DNA of 64,000 bases, taken from NCBI RefSeq assembly GCF_003326475.1, contig NZ_JPWA01000001.1, forward strand, positions 359,457 through 423,456, given 5' to 3'. The DNA is from Thalassospira xianhensis MCCC 1A02616. GTDB taxonomy: Bacteria; Pseudomonadota; Alphaproteobacteria; Rhodospirillales; Thalassospiraceae. The position numbers were made by a program, and so were the translations under genes. The first letter of the stretch is position 1. Every line of letters starts with the position of its first letter. Shown here one piece after another: positions 8,944-17,293 of the stretch. The notes under the pieces are model-generated. The model ran no database searches. It saw only the letters and a program-made list of their open reading frames with translations, and was not told the DNA's origin.

Positions 8944-10874
8944 TGATGATTTTCCTCAAGAAGGTAGCCCGACGAAGTGAAGTGGTCGTGCTCCAGATGA
9001 GAGTGGCACAGTGGGCAACGGTTACCCATGTTAGAGACAATGTCGGCGATTTTAACAGCCAGCGCAGAGCGTTCATTCTCATACTTGCCACGCGAAGCAC
9101 AAGCGTCCGCAAATGCCTGATTGGTCGCAGTCAAAGTTCGAGCGGTCGATTTCATTTCGTCCATGCTGACCAACTGAAGTGGCTTTGACGGCAACTCCTT
9201 CAGCACCCGGGTAACGCGTTCGCTTTTGTTTAACTCGATGGTCGCGTTTGCCAAACGGGAGGCTGCATCAATTGCCGGTTGGAGGCTTGGATAGTTCAGA
9301 GGGTTCTCTGGCAGGTTTTCAAGGGCCTCTCCAATCAGCTTAGCAGTACCGAGCTCAGATTTCACATGGGTGATTTGCGTCGCAAGTTGCCGCGCGCTCG
9401 ACAGCCTAACAGCCCCTTCTTTGATGTCCGGCGGCGATGTAAGGTCAGACAGAGCCGAGCGAACGGATTTTGCCTTGCTCAGTAGATGTTGCCCTTCGTT
9501 TAGTTTGCGTAGAGCCTCTCTGGCCTGAGAAATAGCCGGGCCGACATCAAATAGGCTGGATTTCAATTCTTCAGCCCGTTTCAGATGGTTGCTGACATCT
9601 TTCAACCCCTCCAGATCCTTAAGACGACTCAGGATATCTGCGACATCGCGCTCGCCATCTTTTTCCACAAGCCGGTCGTTTGCACAGTCCGTTTTATAGG
9701 CCGCGATCATCTGGCGTAGGTAGTCGCTTTCTTGCCCGATTGACAGAACGGCAGCACGCTGGGACGGAGGGCTGTTGAGCAAGAACACTGGTTGCTTTTG
9801 ATGATTCAACTGGATGTCCAGGTCATCAGCCTTCGCAATGCCAAGAACCGTTGTCACCCAGGATGGTGGCACCCGCCCGCCACCTTCGCAGCGAGTGCCT
9901 TCTTTCTCAACAACGTCGCCGTTTTCGTCGATCAGGCGCCAGAGGTTTACAGGATTGCGACGCCGCTCGCGCGACCACTGCAAAATCTGTCCGCGCTCCA
10001 GATGGAGTTCTACTTCAGCACGCTGTTCACCATTGCGAATATCTGCGTCCGATGTGTCTGAGCCACCATATGAAACTGCGCGGAGCAACTTCATAATCCG
10101 TGATTTGCCAATGTTATTGTCGCCGATAATGGCGTTCAACCCCGGGGATAGCGGGATGTAGACATCCTTGAAACTCGCAAAGTTGCGGATGGTTAAGGCC
10201 CTGATACCTGGTGTTTCAGGGCTGCCCCAATTGGTCGAGACATCGCTGTTATCCACCCGCAGGCCTTCAACCGGTGTTCCGGTGAGGGAAATGATGTTTG
10301 TTCCGTTTTCAAACAGCCGAATGTCATGGTGACTGATGACGATTGTCTGAAATTGCATTCTTTCCGAAAGCTGCTTCAGAACCCTATAGAATGACGGGAC
10401 GCGCTGAGGGGCTACCCAGCAATCAGGTTCATCGAGCGCCATGAAGTAGCGAAGCCCGCTTTTGGCCGTTGCAATCGCCCGAAGGCCAAGACAGACAACG
10501 TTCGTGAGTGCGCCGCCGCAGTCATCCATGATATTATGTTTGTGCTCGCCCTGCTTCACAAAAATGTCGAGGGCTGGTAGCCCGCGCTCTGTGTAAAGAT
10601 CGATGCCAATTTCGACATTCATCGGGAGCACGTCGCTGACCAGAGCGGTCAGCAGCCGGGTGTAACTGGAAATTGTCTTCTGATTGAGCTCGGTCTGAAC
10701 CTTTTCGAGGAACGCTTCTGTCTCATCACGTAAAGACAGCCTTCCCTTGGCAAGTCCAACGACCTTTCGCAGGCTCTCCAGCCTTGCATTCAGCTCGTCT
10801 CGCCGTCCGAGCATCTTCGCATAATTCTGCCTTTGGTGCTCATGGATGGCGTAGAGTTCTGCAAGTTCAGACAT
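8940..10874 (-). CDS. Circularly permuted SbcC/Rad50-like ATPase with C-terminal zinc hook
   Basis: Protein of 644 residues whose parts come in the reverse of the normal order. Residues 1-80 are coiled coil. The C-lobe of an ABC ATPase follows, with DDCGGALTNVV (signature loop), YFMALDEPD (Walker B) and VISHHD (H-loop) by about residue 195. Only then comes the N-lobe, with IGDNNIGKS (Walker A, near 255) and a Q-loop region (QLNHQKQP). A second coiled coil ends in CPLC, the zinc hook, 20 residues from the C-terminus. Normal Rad50/SbcC runs Walker A, coil, hook, coil, Walker B. So the termini appear moved to the hook. The ATG at 10874 has GAGG upstream and overlaps the preceding gene by 8 bp. 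Confidence 0.85.
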   Translation of the reverse strand: MSELAELYAIHEHQRQNYAKMLGRRDELNARLESLRKVVGLAKGRLSLRDETEAFLEKVQTELNQKTISSYTRLLTALVSDVLPMNVEIGIDLYTERGLPALDIFVKQGEHKHNIMDDCGGALTNVVCLGLRAIATAKSGLRYFMALDEPDCWVAPQRVPSFYRVLKQLSERMQFQTIVISHHDIRLFENGTNIISLTGTPVEGLRVDNSDVSTNWGSPETPGIRALTIRNFASFKDVYIPLSPGLNAIIGDNNIGKSRIMKLLRAVSYGGSDTSDADIRNGEQRAEVELHLERGQILQWSRERRRNPVNLWRLIDENGDVVEKEGTRCEGGGRVPPSWVTTVLGIAKADDLDIQLNHQKQPVFLLNSPPSQRAAVLSIGQESDYLRQMIAAYKTDCANDRLVEKDGERDVADILSRLKDLEGLKDVSNHLKRAEELKSSLFDVGPAISQAREALRKLNEGQHLLSKAKSVRSALSDLTSPPDIKEGAVRLSSARQLATQITHVKSELGTAKLIGEALENLPENPLNYPSLQPAIDAASRLANATIELNKSERVTRVLKELPSKPLQLVSMDEMKSTARTLTATNQAFADACASRGKYENERSALAVKIADIVSNMGNRCPLCHSHLEHDHFTSSGYLLEENHQ

Positions 10875-11238
10875 TCCCGCCTCGTTCAGCTTTAACATCA
10901 GAAGCAGGTGGTACCTTCCCATTCATGATGTCAGAGATTTGATGCTGCAAACGGTCGAGCAAGGCGCGGTATTCTGCAAGTTGGGTTTGCTGGCGCTCTT
11001 CTTCTTTCTTGATGAACTCGGCAAGACCCGCCTCGTCTTTCACGCCGTACTTCTCACTGATTTCAGCCAGAAGATTGGTAATGGTCTCGGTGAGCCTTTC
11101 AACGTCGGCCTGCGTGCGAACGCTCAGGTCCCGAAGTTTCGCATAGTCGGCATTTGCCTGTTCAAGCAGCGTGACCTCTGACGTTTCCTTTGATTGGGAA
11201 GCAGTAATCGGGCGGCCGGTTGGGGCGAAAGGTGTCAT
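10867..11238 (-). CDS. Small coiled-coil protein, first gene of the SbcCD-like operon
   Basis: Protein of 123 residues, mostly predicted coiled coil (heptad-like LEQANADYAKLRDL, then VERLTETITNLLAE and EEERQQTQLAEY) after a disordered N-terminus. It starts at an ATG preceded by AAGGAAAACAGA. Its stop overlaps the start of the permuted SbcC-like gene, so the two are translationally coupled. I recognise no family. One inference is that it pairs with the ATPase coils, perhaps replacing the strand lost by the permutation; it could also be an independent partner. Confidence 0.75.
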   Translation of the reverse strand: MTPFAPTGRPITASQSKETSEVTLLEQANADYAKLRDLSVRTQADVERLTETITNLLAEISEKYGVKDEAGLAEFIKKEEERQQTQLAEYRALLDRLQHQISDIMNGKVPPASDVKAERGGNV

Positions 11239-11269
11239 TTCTGTTTTCCTTGACTAGACGTTTCAGGCG

Positions 11270-11298
11270 AAGATATATCCTGCCTTTTTTCTTGTCAA
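11270..11298 (-). promoter_or_regulatory. Promoter of the SbcCD-like operon
   Basis: On the minus strand, TTGACA (11298-11293, preceded by TATG) and TATCTT (11275-11270) are separated by exactly 17 bp. It lies 32 bp before the first ATG of the operon. Confidence 0.65.
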
Positions 11299-11312
11299 CA
11301 TACTTGAATGTG

Positions 11313-11350
11313 TTGGACTTAAGGAAAGTCCGTGCTAATTTTAAGGAAAC
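11313..11350 (+). promoter_or_regulatory. Promoter with TAAGGAAA boxes before the membrane-protein gene
   Basis: TTGGAC (11313-11318) and TAATTT (11336-11341) are 17 bp apart; the spacer begins TTAAGGAAA and the -10 is directly followed by TAAGGAAAC. It is back to back with the SbcCD-like promoter. Confidence 0.5.
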
Positions 11351-11365
11351 TTCTGGAGACGCATC

Positions 11366-12400
11366 ATGACCGTGACTGAGCGAAGCGCGCGCTTCTTGAA
11401 ATATGCGGGGACCGTCGGTCTTGGCTTAGCCGTGTGCATGGCTGTAATCTCTCATGTGTTGGCAGTTGGAACAGCCATATCCAAAGATGCGCAGATGGAC
11501 ATCGCAAACGGCTGGATTATGGCTGAGCAGTTCGCATTTCACGTTCCTCTATTCCTTGGTGTGGTGGTTCTCGTTTCCGGTCGGCTGACGCTTAACCAGT
11601 TTCTCATGTGTGTAATTTTAGCGTACGTCTTTAACGAGTTAGGCGTTTTTCCCGAAAGGCTGCACGGTTTTTTTGAGGTCAATCACTTTTACCCTGATGC
11701 GTTCTATCACGGAAACCAGTCGGTAAACGTGCAGTATGCAATTCTGATCTTCTATGCCGCGCTTGCACCTTTGCTTTGTATTCGGATTTCCCTTAAAAAA
11801 TTCCGGACCATCGACACGGTATTTGTCACGCTGATTTTCTTTACGATGATTGGCACAACCTTCATTTTCCATAAAATCATCGTGGAAAATGCCCTTAAAA
11901 CAGCCATTGAGGACACACGCTACAACCGCATGCAATCAATGCAGCTCATCAGCAATCTCCCGACTGGGGATGCCTTCTCACGGCTCTTTCAGGACAGCTG
12001 CAACAAGATCGATGTCAGTTGCTTTGTCCTGAATCCAGGCGAACCTCTCCCGGCAGGAAAGCGGTATAGCGAGATGCTCCTTGAAATGGCGCGAAGTGTT
12101 CAGCGCGACACCGGGAACAATCAGGTTTTCTTCTCGCAGGCTCTGTATGTTGGTGGGCTGGAGGAAGAAATGTATGGCGAACAATATGTGTTTCGTCGCC
12201 TTCCCGATGGGACAGTACGATTTATCGTCGACACGCAGGACTACGGGATGATTCCGGCAGAATACAAGCCGTACTTCGCCATCCTGATGTTATGCGCACA
12301 CATTTGGTGGGTTGGAGGCGGCACCGCCCTCCTATTCTGGCACAAGCGCAGGTTTAGGCGGCGTCAACGCATGAGCACCACCTCAGCGCCAGCACACTAG
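11366..12400 (+). CDS. Multispanning membrane protein, unknown function
   Basis: Protein of 344 residues. Hydrophobic segments lie near residues 10-35, 53-72, 75-95, 125-142 and 152-172, then a soluble region of about 120 residues (residues 180-300), then a last segment near 308-328 and a basic tail. The soluble part contains two Cys (NKIDVSCFVL, QDSCNK) and may face the periplasm. I do not recognise the family. The ATG at 11366 follows GGAGACGCATC. The 3' end overlaps the convergent gene by 4 bp. Confidence 0.75.
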   Translation: MTVTERSARFLKYAGTVGLGLAVCMAVISHVLAVGTAISKDAQMDIANGWIMAEQFAFHVPLFLGVVVLVSGRLTLNQFLMCVILAYVFNELGVFPERLHGFFEVNHFYPDAFYHGNQSVNVQYAILIFYAALAPLLCIRISLKKFRTIDTVFVTLIFFTMIGTTFIFHKIIVENALKTAIEDTRYNRMQSMQLISNLPTGDAFSRLFQDSCNKIDVSCFVLNPGEPLPAGKRYSEMLLEMARSVQRDTGNNQVFFSQALYVGGLEEEMYGEQYVFRRLPDGTVRFIVDTQDYGMIPAEYKPYFAILMLCAHIWWVGGGTALLFWHKRRFRRRQRMSTTSAPAH

Positions 12401-13218
12401 CATCCAGGACCGACACTTCGGTTTATCAGTTCAAGCTTCACTTCATCTGAAATGGATTGATCGTTGGTATAGACATAGACGGCGACATACGTGGCGTCCT
12501 GCGGCACCGGAGCCGTCAGACTTGATATGCCGGTGCTACTCAGCTCAAAAGATTGCTCTTCATGATAGCCTGCACCATCGACAGTTTGCACAACCGCTTT
12601 CGGAGGGTTTTCGAGACTTGTGGCGGGCGTGAAAGTGGAAATGAGTTTGTTGTCCCAAATGTAACCATCAAGACGCCCAAATCTGTGATGAGCTGCCTGT
12701 TTGCCGGAGACGGCATTAATGGTGATTGTCTGAGGCTCTGGTAAAAACGGGGTCCCGTCCCGCTTCAGCACTTCTACCGTAATATCACGGGTGCCATCGT
12801 CCGCGCCGAACTCATTAAGGTAGTAATTCAAATTTGCTTGGCATTCACCGTCATAGCACCACGCACGCCACTGTTCTTCGTGCCATGGCTTGTTAAACAA
12901 GTCCTTGAAAACGTAATTCTGTCCCTGCACTCCAGCCGTCACGCGATATCTGGTGGATGGATCTCGAATTATGAAGCCGGAAACGTCTCGTGCCTGGTCG
13001 CTGGGCACCTTCGGCTTGAGAGCAACAAGCGAGTGAAATGACACCTTGTACAGACCGCAGTCCAGCCTTTGCTCATATCGGTCGAACACCGTAACCGCGT
13101 CTGCCGGTAATTCATTGTCCATCGGAAGGTCGTCATCAACAACGTCGTCCACTTCTTCGGCGTGAAGCCCGAAAGCGACACCAAGGAAAATTATGGAAAA
13201 GACCAGCATTTTTCTCAT
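12397..13218 (-). CDS. Secreted protein, unknown function
   Basis: Protein of 273 residues with a clear signal peptide (MRKMLVFSIIFLGVAFGLHA) cut before EEVDD. An acidic stretch follows, then a probable beta-rich domain with Cys residues that could form disulfides (CGLYK, WCYDGECQ, final GC). The ATG at 13218 has GGTGG upstream; earlier in-frame codons would bury the signal. A minus promoter, TTGAGA-16-TATGTT, lies just upstream at about 13283-13256. No family is recognised. The DsbA-like protein nearby (13769) could oxidise it. Confidence 0.75.
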   Translation of the reverse strand: MRKMLVFSIIFLGVAFGLHAEEVDDVVDDDLPMDNELPADAVTVFDRYEQRLDCGLYKVSFHSLVALKPKVPSDQARDVSGFIIRDPSTRYRVTAGVQGQNYVFKDLFNKPWHEEQWRAWCYDGECQANLNYYLNEFGADDGTRDITVEVLKRDGTPFLPEPQTITINAVSGKQAAHHRFGRLDGYIWDNKLISTFTPATSLENPPKAVVQTVDGAGYHEEQSFELSSTGISSLTAPVPQDATYVAVYVYTNDQSISDEVKLELINRSVGPGC

Positions 13219-13298
13219 GAGACCACCTTTTTCCTTGTAAATGAAAGGATAACATATATCCTTTGTCGAAAATCTCAAGGATAAACAGGCGGACCTCC

Positions 13299-13673
13299 AT
13301 GCCCCCAGTTACGGCTTTCCGGCCCTCCGGCCTTTTTGGAAAACTGGCTCCCAAGCCGGTTTCCGCAAAAGTTGATCCAAAGGTCGTCTCAGCGCCTAAG
13401 CCGAAGAGTGCGCCAGGTTTGTTCTCTGGGGCTAAAGTTTCGGGTGGCATGGCTGCCCTTGATAAAGGACTAGGCGTATCTTCTTCTCAAACTTCCCAGC
13501 CCGCTCTATCTGGTGCCGTGGAGGCCCAGAAGATTGCGCACGCTCCTCCTCCAGTCGGAATTGAAGATTTCTCCGATTATATCGATTGGGTTACCGGGGG
13601 AACCATGCCCGATACTCCTGATATTGAAACTGCGATTGAATACTGGATGCAGTCTCCGACATCAAAGCCCTGA
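13299..13673 (+). CDS. Proline/alanine-rich protein, unknown function
   Basis: Protein of 124 residues. The first 90 are low complexity, rich in Pro, Ala, Lys and Ser (FGKLAPKPVSAKVDPKVV), and probably disordered. The last 40 (IEDFSDYIDWVTGGTMPD) look like a short folded or binding motif. The ATG at 13299 has AGGCGGA about 10 bp upstream. It is followed after a short gap by the DsbA-like gene and may be cotranscribed with it. No function is assigned. Confidence 0.55.
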   Translation: MPPVTAFRPSGLFGKLAPKPVSAKVDPKVVSAPKPKSAPGLFSGAKVSGGMAALDKGLGVSSSQTSQPALSGAVEAQKIAHAPPPVGIEDFSDYIDWVTGGTMPDTPDIETAIEYWMQSPTSKP

Positions 13674-13768
13674 AGCGGCCCGCACGCGCTGTGAACCCCG
13701 ACGTTCAAGGCTCGTGGTCTGCATATCCACATATCCCGTACAACCTCGTGAATGAAAGGCTTGCAGAC

Positions 13769-14596
13769 ATGCTTGCATCCAAGGACACCTCCGGCAGCGC
13801 ACCGGCTAACAACAACCGCCGACCAAGACTGCCCAAAGGGGATCGGTGGTTACTCATTGTCACAATCATTGCCGTTTGCGCCAATATTTGTCTAGCGGTC
13901 GTTAACTTTTCTCTCATATGGACTGTGGGGTCAGAAGATCTGGGCTCAAAGGTTGAACAAACAGTCACCCCTCAGGCTGTCAGGGCTGCACTTCTTGAAA
14001 AGCCCGAAATTCTGGAGGAAGTTATCTCGGCATTGGCCGAAAAGAATGTGGCAAAGCAAAAGGTCGCGTCCAAGAAACTTGTTGAAGACCATGTCGATGA
14101 AATCTTTCTGGCAGATGCCAACTTCATCGGTAATCCGGATGGAAAAATTGTCATCGTGGAGTTTCAGGACTATCAGTGCGGCTTCTGTCGTGCCGCTGCT
14201 CCTGTCTTGCAGTCTGCTGTCGATGAAAATCCGGACCTCAAGGTTATTATCCGAGAACTTCCAGTAATTGATGACGTATCGGTATTTGCCGCATACGCTG
14301 CTCTCGCTGCGGGCGAACAGGGGCTATACAAGGAAATGCATGATGCCCTCCTCTCCAAAGGGCAAAAAATGACGGAAGAAGACGTTATTTCAGCGGCAAA
14401 GGCGGCCGGAGCGGACATGGAACTACTAAGCAAGAGAATGGCTAGTGATGACATTAAGGCAAAGGTAGAGCGAGACCTTTCGCTGGCGAGAACTCTTGGC
14501 ATTAATGGGACGCCCTCGTTCATCTCAAGAACGAAGGGTATCATGTCTGGCTTTAAGGGCGCGGAAGAGCTTATGGCATTCGCTGACGCTAAATAA
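13769..14596 (+). CDS. Membrane-anchored DsbA/Com1-like thiol-disulfide oxidoreductase
   Basis: About 275 residues. A cytoplasmic N-terminus is followed by one membrane segment (WLLIVTIIAVCANICLAVV), then a periplasmic thioredoxin-fold domain with catalytic CGFC (after VEFQDYQ) and the cis-proline loop GINGTPSF. This is the DsbA/Com1-like layout, acting on disulfides of exported proteins. The ATG at 13769 has GAAAGG upstream; the frame also allows a GTG at 13691 without a ribosome site. It is one of three such proteins in the window and may serve the Cys-containing pilus proteins that follow. Confidence 0.85.
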   Translation: MLASKDTSGSAPANNNRRPRLPKGDRWLLIVTIIAVCANICLAVVNFSLIWTVGSEDLGSKVEQTVTPQAVRAALLEKPEILEEVISALAEKNVAKQKVASKKLVEDHVDEIFLADANFIGNPDGKIVIVEFQDYQCGFCRAAAPVLQSAVDENPDLKVIIRELPVIDDVSVFAAYAALAAGEQGLYKEMHDALLSKGQKMTEEDVISAAKAAGADMELLSKRMASDDIKAKVERDLSLARTLGINGTPSFISRTKGIMSGFKGAEELMAFADAK

Positions 14597-14607
14597 AAAT
14601 TCAGGTT

Positions 14608-14641
14608 GAGAGGTGCGGCTCAATGTTGTTGCACCTCTCTT
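14608..14641 (+). terminator. Possible terminator after the DsbA-like gene
   Basis: GAGAGGTGC (14608-14616) pairs with GCACCTCTC (14631-14639). The T-run is short, so efficiency is uncertain. Confidence 0.45.
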
Positions 14642-14694
14642 GCGACGGATCGTGTTGAGATGACTTGGCTTATCACACACACCGGGTTTAGATT

Positions 14695-15459
14695 ATGACC
14701 ACACCTTCCATTCAAACATTCAACGACCTGATTTTCTATGGTGATCCACACGGAAATTTTGACCCTCTGATTAAAGAGGTACGCAGTAGCGGCGCGCGCG
14801 CTGTTTTCCTTTTGGGAGACATGGAGCCGGACGCCAACATGGACGAGATTTTGGCACCAGTTTACCGCAAGGTTGGCTTCGAGAATGTCTTCATGATTCC
14901 TGGCAATCATGACTCGGACAACGAAATATTTTATCACCGGGTTTTCGGCTCTCGCCTGGCTTCCAACAACTTACACGGTCGCATCGTTACCGTTGATTCC
15001 ATGAGAATTGCGGGGTTGGGCGGAGTGTTCAGGAAAAAGGTTTGGTTTCCTAAATTGGCCTTAGATGAACCATGGACTTACAAATCCCCGGAAGAATACG
15101 TTCAGAGAATCCCGCCACATGCGAGATGGCGTAAGGGGTTGCCGCTTAAGCAACGCACATCCATTTTTCCGTCAGAATTTCAAACACTATCTGAGCAAAC
15201 ATGTGATATCCTGATTACCCATGAAGCTCCTCTATCGACACAGCCCCGCAGTGGTTTTCAAGCAATTGATGAGCTGGCTCGAAGTATGGAGGCGAGCTTC
15301 TTGGTTCACGGGCACCTCCACATTGATTATCAGGCGCTACCAACAGAGAGTCTTAAGGCATGTGTAGTTGGTTGCGAGATGGCTCAGGTGAAGAGGGGTG
15401 CTGACATCAACAGGTTTCTAAATTGCTCTGTCGAACAACCCCAATACTCACCCATGTGA
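14695..15459 (+). CDS. Calcineurin-like metallophosphoesterase
   Basis: Protein of 254 residues. Metal-binding motifs are in order: YGDPHGN near residue 14, LLGDME near 40, IPGNHDS near 65, THEAP near 175 and HGHLHIDYQ near 205. These define a two-metal phosphoesterase. The substrate cannot be told: such folds cut nucleic acids, cyclic nucleotides or protein phosphates. There is no signal peptide, so it is cytoplasmic. It lies 13 bp before the secreted protein at 15473 and could share a transcript. Confidence 0.85.
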   Translation: MTTPSIQTFNDLIFYGDPHGNFDPLIKEVRSSGARAVFLLGDMEPDANMDEILAPVYRKVGFENVFMIPGNHDSDNEIFYHRVFGSRLASNNLHGRIVTVDSMRIAGLGGVFRKKVWFPKLALDEPWTYKSPEEYVQRIPPHARWRKGLPLKQRTSIFPSEFQTLSEQTCDILITHEAPLSTQPRSGFQAIDELARSMEASFLVHGHLHIDYQALPTESLKACVVGCEMAQVKRGADINRFLNCSVEQPQYSPM

Positions 15460-15472
15460 CACCGGAAACACC

Positions 15473-15913
15473 ATGAGAAATCTATTCGTTGCGACTTTCC
15501 TATCCTGTGTATGCTTCAGTTATGGCCTCGGGGCCCATGCGGGGGATGAATGGGGTAGTACGGAAAGATTGAGGCTCAATACTTTTGTTGATAACTCGGC
15601 AACTCTTGCAGGCGCGGTGTCTGTTTGCAAGCCGGTCGAGGCTGTCTGGATTGAGAAATGCAGTGTGCTGGTCTTGAACTCCTGGGACGTGCTGGGTTTT
15701 GGTCCGCAACTGTCGTCAACTGCCATGGCGAAGGTTCAAAGTGATTGGCAAAAGGCATTCTCGCGCTCTTCACTCGTTCAACAAACGGAAAAACCGGTGA
15801 GCTGCGGCTTGCTCCTCAAGAAAACGAAAGCATCGGTTTTGTGGGAAATATGCGGCCGCCCCAATAGTAGCGGGGATAGCGATAGTGACAGCGACGTATT
15901 CTCATTTCAGTAA
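15473..15913 (+). CDS. Secreted protein with C-terminal Ser-Asp tract, at the head of the pilus locus
   Basis: Protein of 146 residues with a signal peptide (FVATFLSCVCFSYGLGAHA). The mature part has four Cys, probably two disulfides. It ends in an acidic Ser/Asp run (SGDSDSDSDVF), like the larger run in the secretin encoded at 17250. I do not recognise the domain. Position suggests a periplasmic accessory of the pilus, but the promoter at 15953 separates it from the next genes. Confidence 0.65.
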   Translation: MRNLFVATFLSCVCFSYGLGAHAGDEWGSTERLRLNTFVDNSATLAGAVSVCKPVEAVWIEKCSVLVLNSWDVLGFGPQLSSTAMAKVQSDWQKAFSRSSLVQQTEKPVSCGLLLKKTKASVLWEICGRPNSSGDSDSDSDVFSFQ

Positions 15914-15952
15914 GCAAAGCAACACGTTTTCCTTTATTTAAAAGAAAAACTG

Positions 15953-15981
15953 TTGACTTATCCTTATGCGACTGATTATCT
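15953..15981 (+). promoter_or_regulatory. Promoter in front of the SH3-domain secreted protein
   Basis: TTGACT (15953-15958, preceded by CTG) and TTATCT (15976-15981) are 17 bp apart. The start codon follows 28 bp downstream. Confidence 0.6.
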
Positions 15982-16009
15982 AGCGTTGAACTTTCCAGAG
16001 AGGTAGTCA

Positions 16010-16630
16010 ATGAAGCATGTCATTCAGGGCGTAACGTTATCCGCATTCGTTTTTGCCAACGTTCTTGTCGGTTTGGCATCCGTGGCAATGGCTAACGGCG
16101 GTGCGATCGTAATTCGCTCTGAGCCGCTACCCCCTCCAGAGCCACAGAAACTGGCTCCCCTACAAAATGCGGTGGCTCCCGCGCCGAAGCCTACGGAAAA
16201 AGCCAAGCCTTCGGTTCAAAAGGTCGAAGCTTCACCAAAGGTTGGGCCAGCCCCCAATCCAAAGGCGGATGTGTTTGTTCTTGACGAAATTCGACCGGAA
16301 ATCTGGGTCGCTTCCGGTCGGGGTAACATTCGGGCCCAGCCGACGACGAGAACCGATATAGTGGGAAAGCTGGACAGCGGGGACAAAATCACGGTGCTCG
16401 GCCGCGTTCGTGACAGCGAGTGGTTCGCTGTAGAATACAACAATGACCTGGCATTCATTCACCGCTCTGTAGCAAATCCAACAGGAGAAATTGTTCCCGA
16501 CCGGTCTGAGCCGTTTATTGTGTCGGAGAATGTTCAGTCTGAGGGTATTGCTGTCAATGCGATGGCAGTTGAAGAGCACGGCTCTTTCAATCCTGGCAAA
16601 CAAGCTGCCGCCTGCGACATCTCTTTCTAG
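16010..16630 (+). CDS. Secreted bacterial SH3-domain protein
   Basis: Protein of 206 residues. A signal peptide (to about SVAMANG) is followed by a Pro/Lys/Ala-rich linker and an SH3b-like domain around residues 95-150: GRGNIRAQPTTRTDIVGKL, then DSGDKITVLG and SEWFAVEYNND. SH3b domains often bind peptidoglycan or peptides. The C-terminal 40 residues are unassigned. AGAGAGGTA precedes the ATG. It may anchor or open a path through the wall for the pilus; that is inferred from location. Confidence 0.75.
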   Translation: MKHVIQGVTLSAFVFANVLVGLASVAMANGGAIVIRSEPLPPPEPQKLAPLQNAVAPAPKPTEKAKPSVQKVEASPKVGPAPNPKADVFVLDEIRPEIWVASGRGNIRAQPTTRTDIVGKLDSGDKITVLGRVRDSEWFAVEYNNDLAFIHRSVANPTGEIVPDRSEPFIVSENVQSEGIAVNAMAVEEHGSFNPGKQAAACDISF

Positions 16631-16647
16631 GGCAGCAAACGATTAAG

Positions 16648-16680
16648 AAAAGAGGCGCCTTCTACGGTGTCTCTTTTTAT
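16648..16680 (+). terminator. Rho-independent terminator
   Basis: AAAAGAGGCGCC (16648-16659) pairs with GGTGTCTCTTTT (16666-16677) with two G-T pairs, followed by more T. It closes the SH3-protein transcript. Confidence 0.75.
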
Positions 16681-16716
16681 TTGTCCAGATTTTTGCTTAA
16701 ATCCCCAAACGTTTCC

Positions 16717-16765
16717 TTGACATGGATTCAATTCTGGAAGGAAAATAATATAATATTAAGGAAAA
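16717..16765 (+). promoter_or_regulatory. Promoter region of the pilus operon with two AAGGAAAA boxes
   Basis: A perfect TTGACA (16717-16722) and a perfect TATAAT (16749-16754) are present but 26 bp apart, too far for one ordinary promoter. AAGGAAAA occurs between them (16738) and again just after the TATAAT (16758). Either a second weak -35 is used or an activator bridges the gap. Confidence 0.45.
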
Positions 16766-16783
16766 CTTTCGTTGGGGGACTTT

Positions 16784-17293
16784 ATGCGGGCGATTAGCAC
16801 GTTCGTTGCACTTGGCTTTGCGGTGGTAGTCGCGCAAAGCCCGCAACAAGCCTACGCCTCTGATCCGTTTACGCCGCCAAGCCCTGAGAAATCATTTGAC
16901 GTTGATGAGTTAAAGGGGGTCATCCGGGGTGTCGTTTTGGATGTTTTGCTAGAACAGCGGAGCCAGGACGGGGCGCCGGTAGAAGAGCCCAGTGTCATGT
17001 CAGGTGTCGCAGGTGACACCTCGTTAACTGCGCAGGGCGGCTCGGAGGCGGATGTCGCTGGATCGGAGCCGCCAGCCAACGAAGTAGAGCGTGACCGCAC
17101 TGTCGGAGCCACCTTGTTGGGTTGCAAGGGTTTCGTTGGGATGTGGAGAGAACCGGAAGCCGGACCAGCCAGCAACTCTACGACTTCGTCAAAAACATCA
17201 GTAAGTACGTCGCCCGTAAAAGCCGACCCCAAATTTGGAGTGATTTTCTATGCGATACCGCTCGCACCTGTACGCAATCCTTGCGCTGAGTAG
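16784..17293 (+). CDS. Secreted protein encoded before the secretin
   Basis: Protein of 169 residues with a signal peptide (MRAISTFVALGFAVVVA, cut near QAYAS). Most of the rest is low complexity (Ser, Thr, Glu, Pro), with two Cys (LGCKGF, NPCAE). The ATG at 16784 follows GGGGGACTTT. The last 44 bp overlap the start of the secretin gene in another frame, so expression is probably coupled. I infer a periplasmic partner of the secretin; no family match is claimed. Confidence 0.65.
   Translation: MRAISTFVALGFAVVVAQSPQQAYASDPFTPPSPEKSFDVDELKGVIRGVVLDVLLEQRSQDGAPVEEPSVMSGVAGDTSLTAQGGSEADVAGSEPPANEVERDRTVGATLLGCKGFVGMWREPEAGPASNSTTSSKTSVSTSPVKADPKFGVIFYAIPLAPVRNPCAE

Noticed and set aside
16717..16754. 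TTGACA and TATAAT as one promoter
   Set aside because: The 26-bp spacing is too long for a single sigma70-type promoter; kept only as a promoter region.
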